Source of the DNA: a virus
DNA length: 35,490 nt
Virus record (IMG/VR): IMGVR_UViG_3300021440_000077
Coordinates: 1 to 35,490 of that record
Direction: 5' to 3' (one strand)
Shown here: positions 1 through 8,105 of the stretch, in pieces
How the letters are laid out: each line of letters begins with the position of its first letter
Numbering within the stretch: position 1 is the first letter of the stretch
Made by a program: the position numbers and the translations under genes
Notes under the pieces: model-generated
What the model saw: the letters and a program-made list of their open reading frames with translations, nothing else
Told to the model about the DNA's origin: nothing
Database searches by the model: none

Positions 1-2037
1 GCTCAACTGAGCCCAGTAGAAGCCAGCTTCGCAGCCCGTTCCATTGTTTATGGTAACTCCACGAGCAGTGTCTCCTGGACAATTACCAGTATTATTCTGA
101 TAAACTATTACATTATCATTAGACCAAGCAATAAAAGTTTTACCATAATTGGAACCTGTGCGATGTTGCCAATATCTCGCCCTAAGACCTTCTGTATTTC
201 CTGCAAAGAAGTTGTTCATGATAGTCCAATTAACAACGATTTCATAAACATCGTCTTGATAAGAGCCGTTAATCTGGTCAATCTTAGTAAACTCGATAGG
301 AACGCCAGAAATAAATCTGTTTCCTTCAAGGTAACAATACATCTTGTAAACATCGCCATCTTTGTAAGGATAGATTTTGATAGTACAGCCATCGCAATCA
401 CAGTTCTTCATGACGAGAGTCTTGGAGTTGATAACATTATTCTCGAATGCACATCTGGTAAATCCCAAATATCCGTCACGGCTAGTATTATCGGTTACTC
501 TCTTGAAATTGATTCCTACAGTACAGTCTTCACAAATATATTGTGCGGCTTTATTGACAAAATCGGAACCTGCACGAATTTCAGAATCGTTGAACCATGC
601 AGCATTAACAGACGGTTCCATATTGAAGTAAATTCTGGAATCGTAAACAGACAACTGGTTACAAGTAATGATTGCATTGTCTAACTGGCAGTTTCTGATT
701 GTTATATTACGACCATTTGCAGCAATATTAGCATTATTTGTTACGTGAACATTTCTTAACTCAACAACACTTAACGGTAAATCAAGGTTATAAATCGATC
801 TACCTGCCAAATCAATTACCTGTTGACCGTCAGCACCCAATGCATTCACATAAGCTGTCATGTTCGTAAAGTTGTCGATTACGAGGCTATTGATAGAAAT
901 AGAACGAGCTACAACAATGTTGTAGAAATCGATATTAGCTGGATTATTCCACCAATGATCATGGATTTCAGTGTATGCAAAGCCAAGTTTGTCTGTAGAA
1001 TTAAAGATACGTTCAGCATTGATTACACAGTTATTGAAAGTAATACGACAATTGTCACCATTATAGGTTACTGGCAATCTAGTCTGACCTTCGATAATCT
1101 TGTTCTGCAAAACATAGTTTGTGTTCTGTAAAGTATGGTTTACAAAGTTGTCCTTAGCATCGAAAATATATTTCTTAGCACCACAAGTAAGATAACCAGC
1201 CATGGTTTTAAACCAGCTAGAATGAGCTTCCTGTTCTGGGTCATAGAAGTCGAAATCACAGATTGCACTCTGAGGTTCTCCAACAACCTTAAGATTACCG
1301 CAATAGAAATACTGACATGCAAATGTAGTATCTGCATCTAAAAGTAAACGTTTGGTAGTCTGTAAATTAGTGGTTACGTCATAGTTACCAGGAACAAACC
1401 AGACACCTGGAGCGGTCTTTTTACCATTAATTATTTCGACATATGATAATAGAGCATTAATGTTTGCGGTCTTTCCTGGCCATACACCGTAATATGACGA
1501 TGGTAAATACTCACCATTAAACTGCATTATCCAACGACCCGTTGCAGAAACATTAGAAGCTACTACATAACCACCATCTGGGTCCAATTGGGAATTCGGG
1601 TCCCAAACATACTGTCTAGTATCGCAGTCACCTAATTCATAATAACCAATAACATTAACCGCAGAATTTATGGTAGGGTCTAAGTCCTTCAATGCCTCCA
1701 TGCCGATAATGTATTCTCTGGATTCTGAATTTTCATCAAATCCCGCAAGGTAATCACGAACAAATTCAAAGATTTCTTGATTATGCTCGTCAATACCCAA
1801 AGATTTGTAAACTCTTATATACGAAAGTCTATCGCTAAAGATTGTTTGCATAGCGCGACCTTCAATACTCAAGCGAACTGGGTTAGTCGCAATCGTATAT
1901 TCTGCATCAGTATATGTCCAAACATCCAATGGATTATTGGATATTGGATCCAATATCTCCACTTTACCGTTTACCAATGCATCCTGATTTAAATCAAGGA
2001 ATAATTCTTCCTGATCAATAATAGGAATTCTCTGCAT
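1..2037 (-). CDS. Tailspike-like protein, 3' end outside the window
   Basis: The minus-strand frame is open from the ATG at 2037 to base 1 (679 codons, no stop), so the C terminus lies outside the window. The first ~95 residues resemble the P22 tailspike head-binding domain: a GKVEILD strand, a YTDAEYTI segment, an IEGRAM turn and a SYIRVYKSLG strand, the usual order in these capsid-adaptor domains. The remainder is rich in Asn, Ile and Val with many short strands (for example ITIRNCQLDNAIITCNQ), as expected for a right-handed beta-helix that binds or cleaves surface polysaccharide. No catalytic residues can be assigned. Its ATG overlaps the portal stop (TAATG) and an AAGGAGG SD precedes it, so the two genes are translationally coupled. 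Receptor-binding role inferred from domain layout and position. Confidence 0.75.
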   Translation of the reverse strand, partial: MQRIPIIDQEELFLDLNQDALVNGKVEILDPISNNPLDVWTYTDAEYTIATNPVRLSIEGRAMQTIFSDRLSYIRVYKSLGIDEHNQEIFEFVRDYLAGFDENSESREYIIGMEALKDLDPTINSAVNVIGYYELGDCDTRQYVWDPNSQLDPDGGYVVASNVSATGRWIMQFNGEYLPSSYYGVWPGKTANINALLSYVEIINGKKTAPGVWFVPGNYDVTTNLQTTKRLLLDADTTFACQYFYCGNLKVVGEPQSAICDFDFYDPEQEAHSSWFKTMAGYLTCGAKKYIFDAKDNFVNHTLQNTNYVLQNKIIEGQTRLPVTYNGDNCRITFNNCVINAERIFNSTDKLGFAYTEIHDHWWNNPANIDFYNIVVARSISINSLVIDNFTNMTAYVNALGADGQQVIDLAGRSIYNLDLPLSVVELRNVHVTNNANIAANGRNITIRNCQLDNAIITCNQLSVYDSRIYFNMEPSVNAAWFNDSEIRAGSDFVNKAAQYICEDCTVGINFKRVTDNTSRDGYLGFTRCAFENNVINSKTLVMKNCDCDGCTIKIYPYKDGDVYKMYCYLEGNRFISGVPIEFTKIDQINGSYQDDVYEIVVNWTIMNNFFAGNTEGLRARYWQHRTGSNYGKTFIAWSNDNVIVYQNNTGNCPGDTARGVTINNGTGCEAGFYWAQLS

Positions 2038-3920
2038 TATTTAGCCTCCTTAACAATCTTTGCAGTGGTTTCCTGTGCCTTGGCCAAAGCTTGTCTAGTC
2101 TTGGCGTCTGAAACCTTTATCTCGTTCTCTGCCTTTACTGCGTCTGCCTGATTCTTCATGGCCTGAGCTTCAAGTTTCATTCCTTCACGCTCAATTTCGA
2201 CTTTTCCCTTTTCCTGCTCTTTGGCCATATCTGCCAAATCTTTATCAGTTAACTGACCGTCGAGTTTGTGCTGGAGAATCATCTGTTCCAAAGAGTTGCG
2301 ATGCTTATATTCTTCTAAGGTCAATTCGCGTTCAAGGCTATAGCTCTTGAGTTCCAATTGTCTCTTGGTGTCCTCGAGTTCCTTAGAGAGCTGAGCAATC
2401 TGCATATCCCTCTGTTTAATTTCAGAATTAGCCTGATTAATTAGCTCCTGGTCCTGCATTTCCTGGGCAGTCGGCATTGGCTGTAGCGACATACCAAATT
2501 GAGTAATGTATTCATTATCGCTTTCAACATTGCACATTGCAATTAAAAGTTTGCGCTGGTCCTGTGGTTCTGTTAACAAAGGCTGCATGGATTGCAATAC
2601 AACTCTTGCTTCCTGTTTCTTCAAGCCCTCATCAGGTCCCTGAATAATCTCGATTTTAACCTGACCATACATGCTAGTCTGACTCAATAATTCAATAAAG
2701 CTCAATCCGACAACCTGAAGTGAAGCCCTCAAATTATACATGTAAGCTCTTACATTGTTATTAAATACCTTTTCGGCGGTCAATACTTCAGTAGCTGTTT
2801 TTTCTGTCTCAGTCTCCAAACCAACAGCTGGAATACCGATAATGCTATTGACCATTTGCAGTGATTGCGAGAACATTTCACCAACATCGCCTAACTGAAT
2901 TTCATTATTAATTCTTTCAGGTTTTGGTAATTCTCTCTTACCATCTGGGCTCCAGGAATTATGGATTAAAAGTGGATTTAATGTCTTGTTGGAATCCTTA
3001 TAATATTTCTCCATTCCTTCGATAGCTTCAGAATCTGCAAGCCATGTGTTCTTTGGAGATGAAGCCAATCTAACTAAAATATTAGAATATGCATAGTTAA
3101 TCAATTTCTGAATCGGCTTCATTTGCGAAACGACACCTGTATATGAAAATTCATCATCGTCATAAACAGTCTCGCCAAATACTGGAACAACCGGAATATA
3201 AGTCAAAGGCAACTGAATCGTCTCGATTACATCGTTACCGACAAGTTTGTATACTGAAACACCTTCGTTAGCCTTTTTATAATAAGTGACAACAGGAGCA
3301 TATTCCTTTCTGTCGTATTCTTCGTCAATATCTACCATTGGTCTGTCCATCGTGGTAATATCGATTCCATATGTTCTCTGAATAAAATTCTTATTCTTTA
3401 ATTCTACAATTGCTGCCTCTTCTGCATCAGAACCGTTCAACTTAGAAATGTCAGCATCCAAATAAACCTGGTCCAAATCCCTAATAGAATATAAAACGGG
3501 CTCTACATTTCCCATGACATCTGTATCATTTGAAATAACTAGAACGCCCAAACCGAAACTTACGGCATTTTCCAAAGCCTGCAATGTGGCAGTTATATTA
3601 TCCGGTTGTGAAAGGAATTTATCAGAAACTGCATTAAATGCCTGCGAATCCGCCTGTAACATATTGTCGATTACTTTCCATTTGTATGGTGCCTGACGAT
3701 ATGTGTTAACAATTGTTCTTACAGCATTCTTAACAACATTCAATTTATTTCTGGAACGGTCTGATCCTAGAATCTCTATATCTTCTTTGTCCCATTCATT
3801 GTCATTAAGATATTTCTTATCGTTTTTAATTCGGTCAAGTAACTTCTTATAATGCTTACGTGACTTTTTCTGGAAATCCCTAAAGGATTTAATTACGTCA
3901 TTGTTTTCAATCATTTCCAT
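2037..3920 (-). CDS. Portal protein, P22 type
   Basis: Portal of about 627 residues that would form the dodecameric DNA-entry ring at one head vertex. The N terminus (SFRDFQKKSRKHYKKLLDRI, then NKLNVVKNAVRTIVNTYRQ) and the central VRLASSPKNTWLADSEAIEG and GIPAVGLETETEKTATEVL segments fit P22 gp1-like portals. The last ~150 residues are charged coiled coil rich in Glu, Lys, Gln and Ala, comparable to the P22 portal barrel. The frame continues upstream to 4073, but that part runs through hairpins and lacks portal character. I chose the ATG at 3920; one at 3914 is equally possible because the SD is weak for both. Unusually, it is not next to the terminase genes. Confidence 0.88.
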   Translation of the reverse strand: MEMIENNDVIKSFRDFQKKSRKHYKKLLDRIKNDKKYLNDNEWDKEDIEILGSDRSRNKLNVVKNAVRTIVNTYRQAPYKWKVIDNMLQADSQAFNAVSDKFLSQPDNITATLQALENAVSFGLGVLVISNDTDVMGNVEPVLYSIRDLDQVYLDADISKLNGSDAEEAAIVELKNKNFIQRTYGIDITTMDRPMVDIDEEYDRKEYAPVVTYYKKANEGVSVYKLVGNDVIETIQLPLTYIPVVPVFGETVYDDDEFSYTGVVSQMKPIQKLINYAYSNILVRLASSPKNTWLADSEAIEGMEKYYKDSNKTLNPLLIHNSWSPDGKRELPKPERINNEIQLGDVGEMFSQSLQMVNSIIGIPAVGLETETEKTATEVLTAEKVFNNNVRAYMYNLRASLQVVGLSFIELLSQTSMYGQVKIEIIQGPDEGLKKQEARVVLQSMQPLLTEPQDQRKLLIAMCNVESDNEYITQFGMSLQPMPTAQEMQDQELINQANSEIKQRDMQIAQLSKELEDTKRQLELKSYSLERELTLEEYKHRNSLEQMILQHKLDGQLTDKDLADMAKEQEKGKVEIEREGMKLEAQAMKNQADAVKAENEIKVSDAKTRQALAKAQETTAKIVKEAK

Positions 3921-3960
3921 ATAACTACCATATATTATGTGATTAACACTGTGGTTAATA

Positions 3961-3968
3961 TATTTATT
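3961..3968 (-). promoter_or_regulatory. Late-promoter-like AATAAATA upstream of portal
   Basis: The minus strand reads TTATAATAAATATATTAA about 45 bases before the portal start and directly after a terminator-like hairpin. It differs from the T4 late consensus TATAAATA at one base. With a gp55-like sigma in the window this is a plausible late promoter, but an A/T word this short also occurs by chance. Confidence 0.45.
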
Positions 3969-3975
3969 ATAACGT

Positions 3976-4004
3976 AAAAGACTGTCAAGTTGCCCTGACA
4001 GTCT
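3976..4004 (-). terminator. Terminator-like hairpin upstream of portal
   Basis: On the minus strand AGACTGTCA and TGACAGTCT form a perfect 9-bp stem with an 8-base loop, followed by a short T run. It would separate replication-operon transcripts from the portal, whose candidate late promoter follows within about 10 bases. The short T run keeps confidence moderate. Confidence 0.55.
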
Positions 4005-4016
4005 GATGAATAATAA

Positions 4017-4085
4017 GGATTTAATTGGTTGCTTCCCGGAGAAATAACAAAAGGATAAAATATGAGGAAACAACCAATTAAATCC
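4017..4085. repeat. 15-bp inverted repeat A, upstream of portal
   Basis: GGATTTAATTGGTTG (4017-4031) and CAACCAATTAAATCC (4071-4085) are perfect inverted repeats with a 39-base spacer. The right arm shares six bases (4080-4085) with the left arm of the neighbouring inverted repeat, so the two hairpins cannot fully form together. Function unknown. Confidence 0.8.
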
Positions 4086-4147
4086 TACTACTGGATTAGT
4101 GAACGTGAATATAATGTGAAATATGAAATCAGCCAGTAGTAGGATTT
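4080..4147. repeat. 15-bp inverted repeat B, overlapping repeat A
   Basis: AAATCCTACTACTGG (4080-4094) and CCAGTAGTAGGATTT (4133-4147) are perfect inverted repeats with a 38-base spacer. The hairpin lies just past the stop codon at 4154. It may terminate the replication operon, although there is no long T run after it. Confidence 0.8.
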
Positions 4148-4153
4148 ATTTAT

Positions 4154-4738
4154 TTATGCATTTGCCAATCGTGCAAAAAGTTCATCTTCATTCTCAGCTT
4201 CGACAACCTGACCTTCCTTACCACTATAAACAGGATTAATGTCAATATCGATAGCTTCAACGCCGTAGACCTTTTTATCATAATCCGTTACTTTTGTAAT
4301 TCCGAAATCCTTAATAGGTTCTTCTAATTCCAAAACTTTTGTAACAGTTGCAAAACTACCGTTTTCCTTAACATCGACCTTAATGTCCAATGTTGCAAAA
4401 ATGTCCTTTACGTTATTATTCTTGTCATAAACAATCTTCAAATAATTATCGAGAGAATCAGCGGCACCTACATTTTCCCAAATCTTCGGAAGTGTAGACT
4501 TATCTGTAAACGAAATTGTGCATGGCTTAGTGGAAACATGAACACTCTTTCCAGCCTTGTTCTTACAGTCCCAAAGGAATGAAACTAAATTCTTTGGTTC
4601 CTTACCTTCTTCAACAAATTGCTGTGACTGCTTAGAAATCTTTACAGCAATCAATCGACCCTTATAAATGCCTGCCTTTTCAATATTATCAAATGCGTCA
4701 TTAGTCTTCTGTGTGTAAAGTTCATTGTAATTAATCAT
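4154..4738 (-). CDS. Replication-operon protein, possible ssDNA-binding protein
   Basis: A 194-residue protein I do not recognise by family. The body (YKGRLIAVKISKQSQQFVEE, then LVSFLWDCKNKAGKSVHVST) alternates beta-like strands and could be an OB-type fold. It ends in an acidic segment, VVEAENEDELFARLANA, similar in style to the acidic tips of phage ssDNA-binding proteins. It follows helicase and primase but has its own extended -10 promoter at 4782-4790 and an AAAGGA SD. These points make an ssDNA-binding protein a reasonable guess, not a demonstrated one. Confidence 0.7.
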   Translation of the reverse strand: MINYNELYTQKTNDAFDNIEKAGIYKGRLIAVKISKQSQQFVEEGKEPKNLVSFLWDCKNKAGKSVHVSTKPCTISFTDKSTLPKIWENVGAADSLDNYLKIVYDKNNNVKDIFATLDIKVDVKENGSFATVTKVLELEEPIKDFGITKVTDYDKKVYGVEAIDIDINPVYSGKEGQVVEAENEDELFARLANA

Positions 4739-4781
4739 AATTATTTTCCTTTAATGAATTGTTTGTTATTGTTATATTACA

Positions 4782-4790
4782 AATATAGCA
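4782..4790 (-). promoter_or_regulatory. Extended -10 promoter for the 194-residue gene
   Basis: The minus strand reads TTTGCTATATTT, giving an extended -10 (TGC plus TATATT) about 44 bases before the start codon. No good -35 is seen at 17 bases, which an extended -10 can tolerate. The same element recurs near 7774, 8440, 16528 and 33521. Confidence 0.6.
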
Positions 4791-4810
4791 AATAATTTTA
4801 CTATAAATGA

Positions 4811-5566
4811 TTATTTTAATTTATGTTGGATTTCTCTTTCAGTCCAATTTTCAGATTTGGCCTTATCGATTACCATTTGTAATGTCCGTTCATCATTATA
4901 CTGCTTACATGTTTGCAAAGCGGCATATAACCATGATGAACTATTACCGTTGCCAGTCATATAAGGAAACGGCGTTTCCAAATATCTCTTGACAACATCC
5001 CATTTACTACAATCTACAGAATTATTAGTTCCCATATAATTGCGGTACCTTCTGGTAAGCTCAGACCACTTTTCTCTAGTTGCAGACTCCAGTAATACTT
5101 GATTATAGCAATCCTCAAATACACTCTCGTCTATTTGATTTCCACCGTTAAATAACAATTTCTGTTCTTTACCGGTGTCCTTACGAATTACATCTGGTCT
5201 TCTAGTCAAACGAGACGGGTTGGCACATGCTCTATCGCAATTACCACCAAACCATTCCCTGTTGAAATATTGCCAAATCAATTTGTAGTATTCACTACAG
5301 AACTTTTCATCCTTAGACGGAAACTCAACAATAACATGAATAGATTTCTTTCCTGAGAATGTAACTCTCATTATATTGTCTCTATGTTTCCTAGCTAATT
5401 CTATCTGTTCTGCTAATGGTAAACTATCGGATTCGAATAGAAATCTTGTATGATAAAGGCAGTTATCGTCACTGCGATAAGCTGACTTTAGTTCATTCAA
5501 GACTTCATATTCACATTGTGATAAAGGTTTATTTGTAACTTGTGTTTTTGTTGCGTAATATATCAT
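4811..5566 (-). CDS. DNA primase, archaeo-eukaryotic (AEP) type
   Basis: A 251-residue primase-like protein that would make primers for the phage fork with the adjacent SF3 helicase. It has FLFESDSLPLAEQ near residues 43-55, a position matching AEP motif I, then FSGKKSIHVIVEF near 90-102, matching the S-x-H motif II, and CANPSRLTRRPDVIRKDTGK near 138-157, resembling the segment around motif III. The C-terminal ~80 residues (SSWLYAALQTCKQYNDERT onward) look like a small helical domain. Its ATG overlaps the helicase stop (TAATG), so the two are coupled. Assigned from motifs; the metal-binding acids are not certain. Confidence 0.78.
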   Translation of the reverse strand: MIYYATKTQVTNKPLSQCEYEVLNELKSAYRSDDNCLYHTRFLFESDSLPLAEQIELARKHRDNIMRVTFSGKKSIHVIVEFPSKDEKFCSEYYKLIWQYFNREWFGGNCDRACANPSRLTRRPDVIRKDTGKEQKLLFNGGNQIDESVFEDCYNQVLLESATREKWSELTRRYRNYMGTNNSVDCSKWDVVKRYLETPFPYMTGNGNSSSWLYAALQTCKQYNDERTLQMVIDKAKSENWTEREIQHKLK

Positions 5567-7626
5567 TAGAATGTAAAATCATTAATTTTGTTATCTTTTT
5601 CTGTTTCTGGTATTCTGAATTGTAATGGATAAGCTTTTACTACAAATCCGTCGCGTCTAATATCTTTATATTTTATATTTTTGATATTAGCTAAGAACTG
5701 TGTCCACTTCCACCAATTTTGGTCTTTTGTATTTATTTCACCTACAACTTCACTTCCAGTTCGAACATATCTAAATGCGAAAGCATCTCTATAGTCTCTA
5801 TTCTTATCGTCCAATAATACTTCTTCAATCTTATGGCGCATTTCTTTCGCTGAAATACCATCTTTGATTTCAGCAGGTACAAGAAATTGGTTATAAAAGT
5901 TTTCATAATCTATATAATCTTCAGTATCTGTATATTCATCCGTGTTGAAGTAATCTCTTAATAATTCTTCATTGAATGCTCTCTTAGTAATAATATCATC
6001 AGAGACATCAACAAATTTAGATTTATCTTTTAGATATTGTTCTTCATCTTCTAATGACATTACCAAATACTTATTGTTAACAAATAATGGATTCTTTTTA
6101 TAGATGGTATAGCAATAATTAAGGAAATCCTTTGCAGTGCTATTTAATGCTTCTTGTTTTTCTTCAGTCCACTGATATTGACCAACAAATGTTAATGGAA
6201 TTGCTCTTCTTCTGTTTGCATATTCTTTAATAGTCGCTTTCTTATTACTGAATACAATTAACTTGTGGTTTACTGGATTCCATTTGACATGACTTTTTCC
6301 TTTTACATTCAGAGACATAGTATTATTTGCAATGAATTTCTTTGCTTTATCAGAACTTAAAGAATTATTAGAATATTCTTCCATGATAGAAATATGCGAA
6401 TTCCATACCTTTAATCCAGCCAATCCAAATTCATTACTGTCAGATAATACACCCTGGTCAATTGGAGAAATAGCATTTTTTGGTAACGCATGTTCTAATG
6501 CTCTCATCATGACACCTTTACCTGTACCACCTTGGTCAGAAATAATCAAATATTGTTGTGTTGAATTATTTGCATCTATGCACATTCCTAAGAATGTTAT
6601 CAATCGCATTTGAAAATGAACCTCTGGCATTTTCTCTTTAAGAAATACTTTCCATGGCTCAGGCATACTTTTTACTTCTTCTGGAATCCAATGAGAAACT
6701 GCTGTATCTGTTGGATTATTAGACCATGCGAGAAATTCAGTTTGACCATAAATCATTGACTTATATTTTTTCCAATTTTCCAATACATATTGGAATATAT
6801 CATCAAATTGTTCAATTCTATTATTTCGCTTTAAATCGAAATTTCTTAATTTCTTATGCGTCTTACCTTTATCATCTGTCCATGTTTCATATACTGCTCT
6901 AACTTTATATAATGTTACAAATGCGGTCGGTAATTCATTCTGAATAAAATCTTCTATTGGAGTTTCTATAACTCCATTTTCTAAATCGATTTCTATATTA
7001 TCAATATCCAATCCATCAAGAAATTCCATAAATTTTCTATAATAAATTGAAATCTTCTCCATGAAATTTCTTTTTACTCTATATGCTATACCTGTTGGCT
7101 TAATCCAATGACAATTATCGATTGTGACAACACCTCGCATATCTTCAGTCAACAGTTCACAGTCTCCAGATTCCTCGAGTACAAGCTGATCACCACACAA
7201 CTTGAAGTTACTGAACAAGTTCAAATCCTTGGAATTGATTTTGAAAAGTTCGTCCTTAAGCTCTACTTCCTTATAAGTTACTTCAAGTTCTTCTCTTGTA
7301 TACTTTGGGCCAGATAATCTTTTAATTCTACCCTCTTGTTGTTTCTTTATTTTATATTCATTTTTATCATTAATTAGACTTTCAAATAATAAGATAATGT
7401 CATCAATATTGACTTTTCTTCCTATAACACTTTTAATCATCGGAATTAACATTTCCAATGTCATAGGATTTTCTTTCTTCTTATCTTCTGCTCTAAAGAA
7501 TAATATCTTGCAATTTTCAATAAAACTATCAAATAATTCTGGATCTAATTTTACTGCATTTGCTTCATCGAGTATTACTTTTAAAGTATCTACATTATCT
7601 GTACTATATAATTTTAATTCAGTCAT
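5566..7626 (-). CDS. Superfamily 3 replicative helicase (D5/DUF5906-like)
   Basis: A 686-residue ATPase that would unwind DNA 3' to 5' at the fork. The core lies near residues 350-500: Walker A QGGTGKG at about 365, Walker B SHISIMEEYSNN with the acidic pair typical of SF3, and motif C NHKLIVFSNKK ending in the expected Asn. The N-terminal ~280 residues have no motif I recognise and may bind DNA or primase. The C-terminal ~150 residues resemble winged-helix tails of D5-type helicases. It is the first gene of the replication operon, behind a promoter at 7774-7802 and a structured leader whose hairpin covers the AAGGA SD. Confidence 0.88.
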   Translation of the reverse strand: MTELKLYSTDNVDTLKVILDEANAVKLDPELFDSFIENCKILFFRAEDKKKENPMTLEMLIPMIKSVIGRKVNIDDIILLFESLINDKNEYKIKKQQEGRIKRLSGPKYTREELEVTYKEVELKDELFKINSKDLNLFSNFKLCGDQLVLEESGDCELLTEDMRGVVTIDNCHWIKPTGIAYRVKRNFMEKISIYYRKFMEFLDGLDIDNIEIDLENGVIETPIEDFIQNELPTAFVTLYKVRAVYETWTDDKGKTHKKLRNFDLKRNNRIEQFDDIFQYVLENWKKYKSMIYGQTEFLAWSNNPTDTAVSHWIPEEVKSMPEPWKVFLKEKMPEVHFQMRLITFLGMCIDANNSTQQYLIISDQGGTGKGVMMRALEHALPKNAISPIDQGVLSDSNEFGLAGLKVWNSHISIMEEYSNNSLSSDKAKKFIANNTMSLNVKGKSHVKWNPVNHKLIVFSNKKATIKEYANRRRAIPLTFVGQYQWTEEKQEALNSTAKDFLNYCYTIYKKNPLFVNNKYLVMSLEDEEQYLKDKSKFVDVSDDIITKRAFNEELLRDYFNTDEYTDTEDYIDYENFYNQFLVPAEIKDGISAKEMRHKIEEVLLDDKNRDYRDAFAFRYVRTGSEVVGEINTKDQNWWKWTQFLANIKNIKYKDIRRDGFVVKAYPLQFRIPETEKDNKINDFTF

Positions 7627-7631
7627 ATAAA

Positions 7632-7753
7632 AAATGTCCTTGTGGCGCCTCTACTCACCACAAAGACATTTCATTACTATATAGGATATTTTTATATATG
7701 AAATTTGTGTTCTGCACGTTAGACTGAGAGTAGAGGAAACCTAAATACCGTGC
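7632..7753 (-). promoter_or_regulatory. Structured leader RNA with complementary hairpin loops
   Basis: In the leader of the helicase mRNA, hairpin 1 pairs GCACG (7753-7749) plus TTAG with CTAA plus CGTGC (7722-7714), leaving an 18-base loop that contains CCTCTACTC (7736-7728). Hairpin 2 pairs AAATGTCTTTGTGG (7671-7658) with CCACAAGGACATTT (7645-7632) through 14 pairs including one G-U; its 12-base loop contains GAGTAGAGG (7656-7648), a perfect 9-base complement of the hairpin 1 loop. Hairpin 2 contains the AAGGA SD and is followed by a T run just before the ATG, so it could stop transcription or hide the ribosome site. I match it to no known riboswitch class. Confidence 0.7.
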
Positions 7754-7773
7754 TCATAATTATTTATGTTGAT

Positions 7774-7802
7774 AATATAGCAAATTTTCGCTAACTTGTC
7801 AA
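7774..7802 (-). promoter_or_regulatory. Sigma70-type promoter of the replication operon
   Basis: On the minus strand a perfect -35 TTGACA (7802-7797) is followed by a 17-base spacer ending in TGC and a -10 TATATT (7779-7774). This is the best host-type promoter in the window. Transcription would start near 7767, giving a ~140-base leader before the helicase. Confidence 0.85.
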
Positions 7803-7808
7803 CCCCTA

Positions 7809-7826
7809 TGTAAAAATATTTTTGTA
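7809..7826. promoter_or_regulatory. Imperfect palindrome, operator candidate
   Basis: TGTAAAAATATTTTTGTA lies six bases upstream of the -35 box of the replication promoter. Its first 16 bases nearly repeat the perfect palindrome at 8405-8422; the last three differ at two positions. Sharing between two early promoters suggests a common DNA-binding regulator. Confidence 0.5.
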
Positions 7827-8104
7827 GCAGACCCCGTAGCTAAGAATAGGCCTATTTGGTAAGCTACACGAAATTGGCCTTTTTTGCTCAAAAACGATGC
7901 TTTTAGGAGTTGTAGCTTTGTAGCTAACCCCGGGCGACTAACTTCTTATATACGTACATAAATAAATTTTTCTAATTGTATATATGTATTAATATTCTAT
8001 TTTACTAAGCTACAAAGCTACAAAGCTACAAATAATAAAAAAGTATAAAAAACAAATAGTTTTTATACTTTTTCATTCAAATTTGTAGCTTAGTCTTAAG
8101 CTAC
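7824..8104. other. Iteron-rich non-coding region, candidate replication origin
   Basis: No gene is seen here. The region carries nine copies of GTAGCT or its complement AGCTAC: 7836, 7862, 7912, 7920, 8008, 8016, 8024, 8085 and 8099. Three are in tandem at exact 8-base spacing (AGCTACAA unit). ACTAAGCTACAAA at 8004-8016 is mirrored by TTTGTAGCTTAGT at 8082-8094, enclosing a second hairpin. A very AT-rich stretch (about 7940-8005) adjoins the repeats. Iterons, an AT-rich block and adjacency to helicase and primase genes fit an origin; a regulatory or termination role is also possible. Confidence 0.5.
8038..8073. terminator. Bidirectional terminator-like hairpin inside the repeat region
   Basis: AAAAAGTATAAAAA (8038-8051) and TTTTTATACTTTTT (8060-8073) form a perfect 14-bp stem with an 8-base loop, with T-rich ends in both directions. 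It lies about 30 bases past the stop of the minus-strand gene ending at 8106. It is very AT-rich, so it could instead be part of a cruciform. Confidence 0.5.
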
Positions 8105-8105
8105 A

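Noticed and set aside
163-684. 173-residue plus-strand ORF
   Set aside because: Antisense to the continuous tailspike frame, which has coherent beta-helix composition; no SD.
3921-4073. N-terminal extension of the portal frame
   Set aside because: Runs through hairpins and the terminator, lacks portal-like sequence, and has no ribosome site at 4073.
7854-7888. AGGCC / GGCCT inverted repeat followed by T run
   Set aside because: Stem of only five bases with a long loop; no gene ends upstream on that strand, so a terminator call is not supported.
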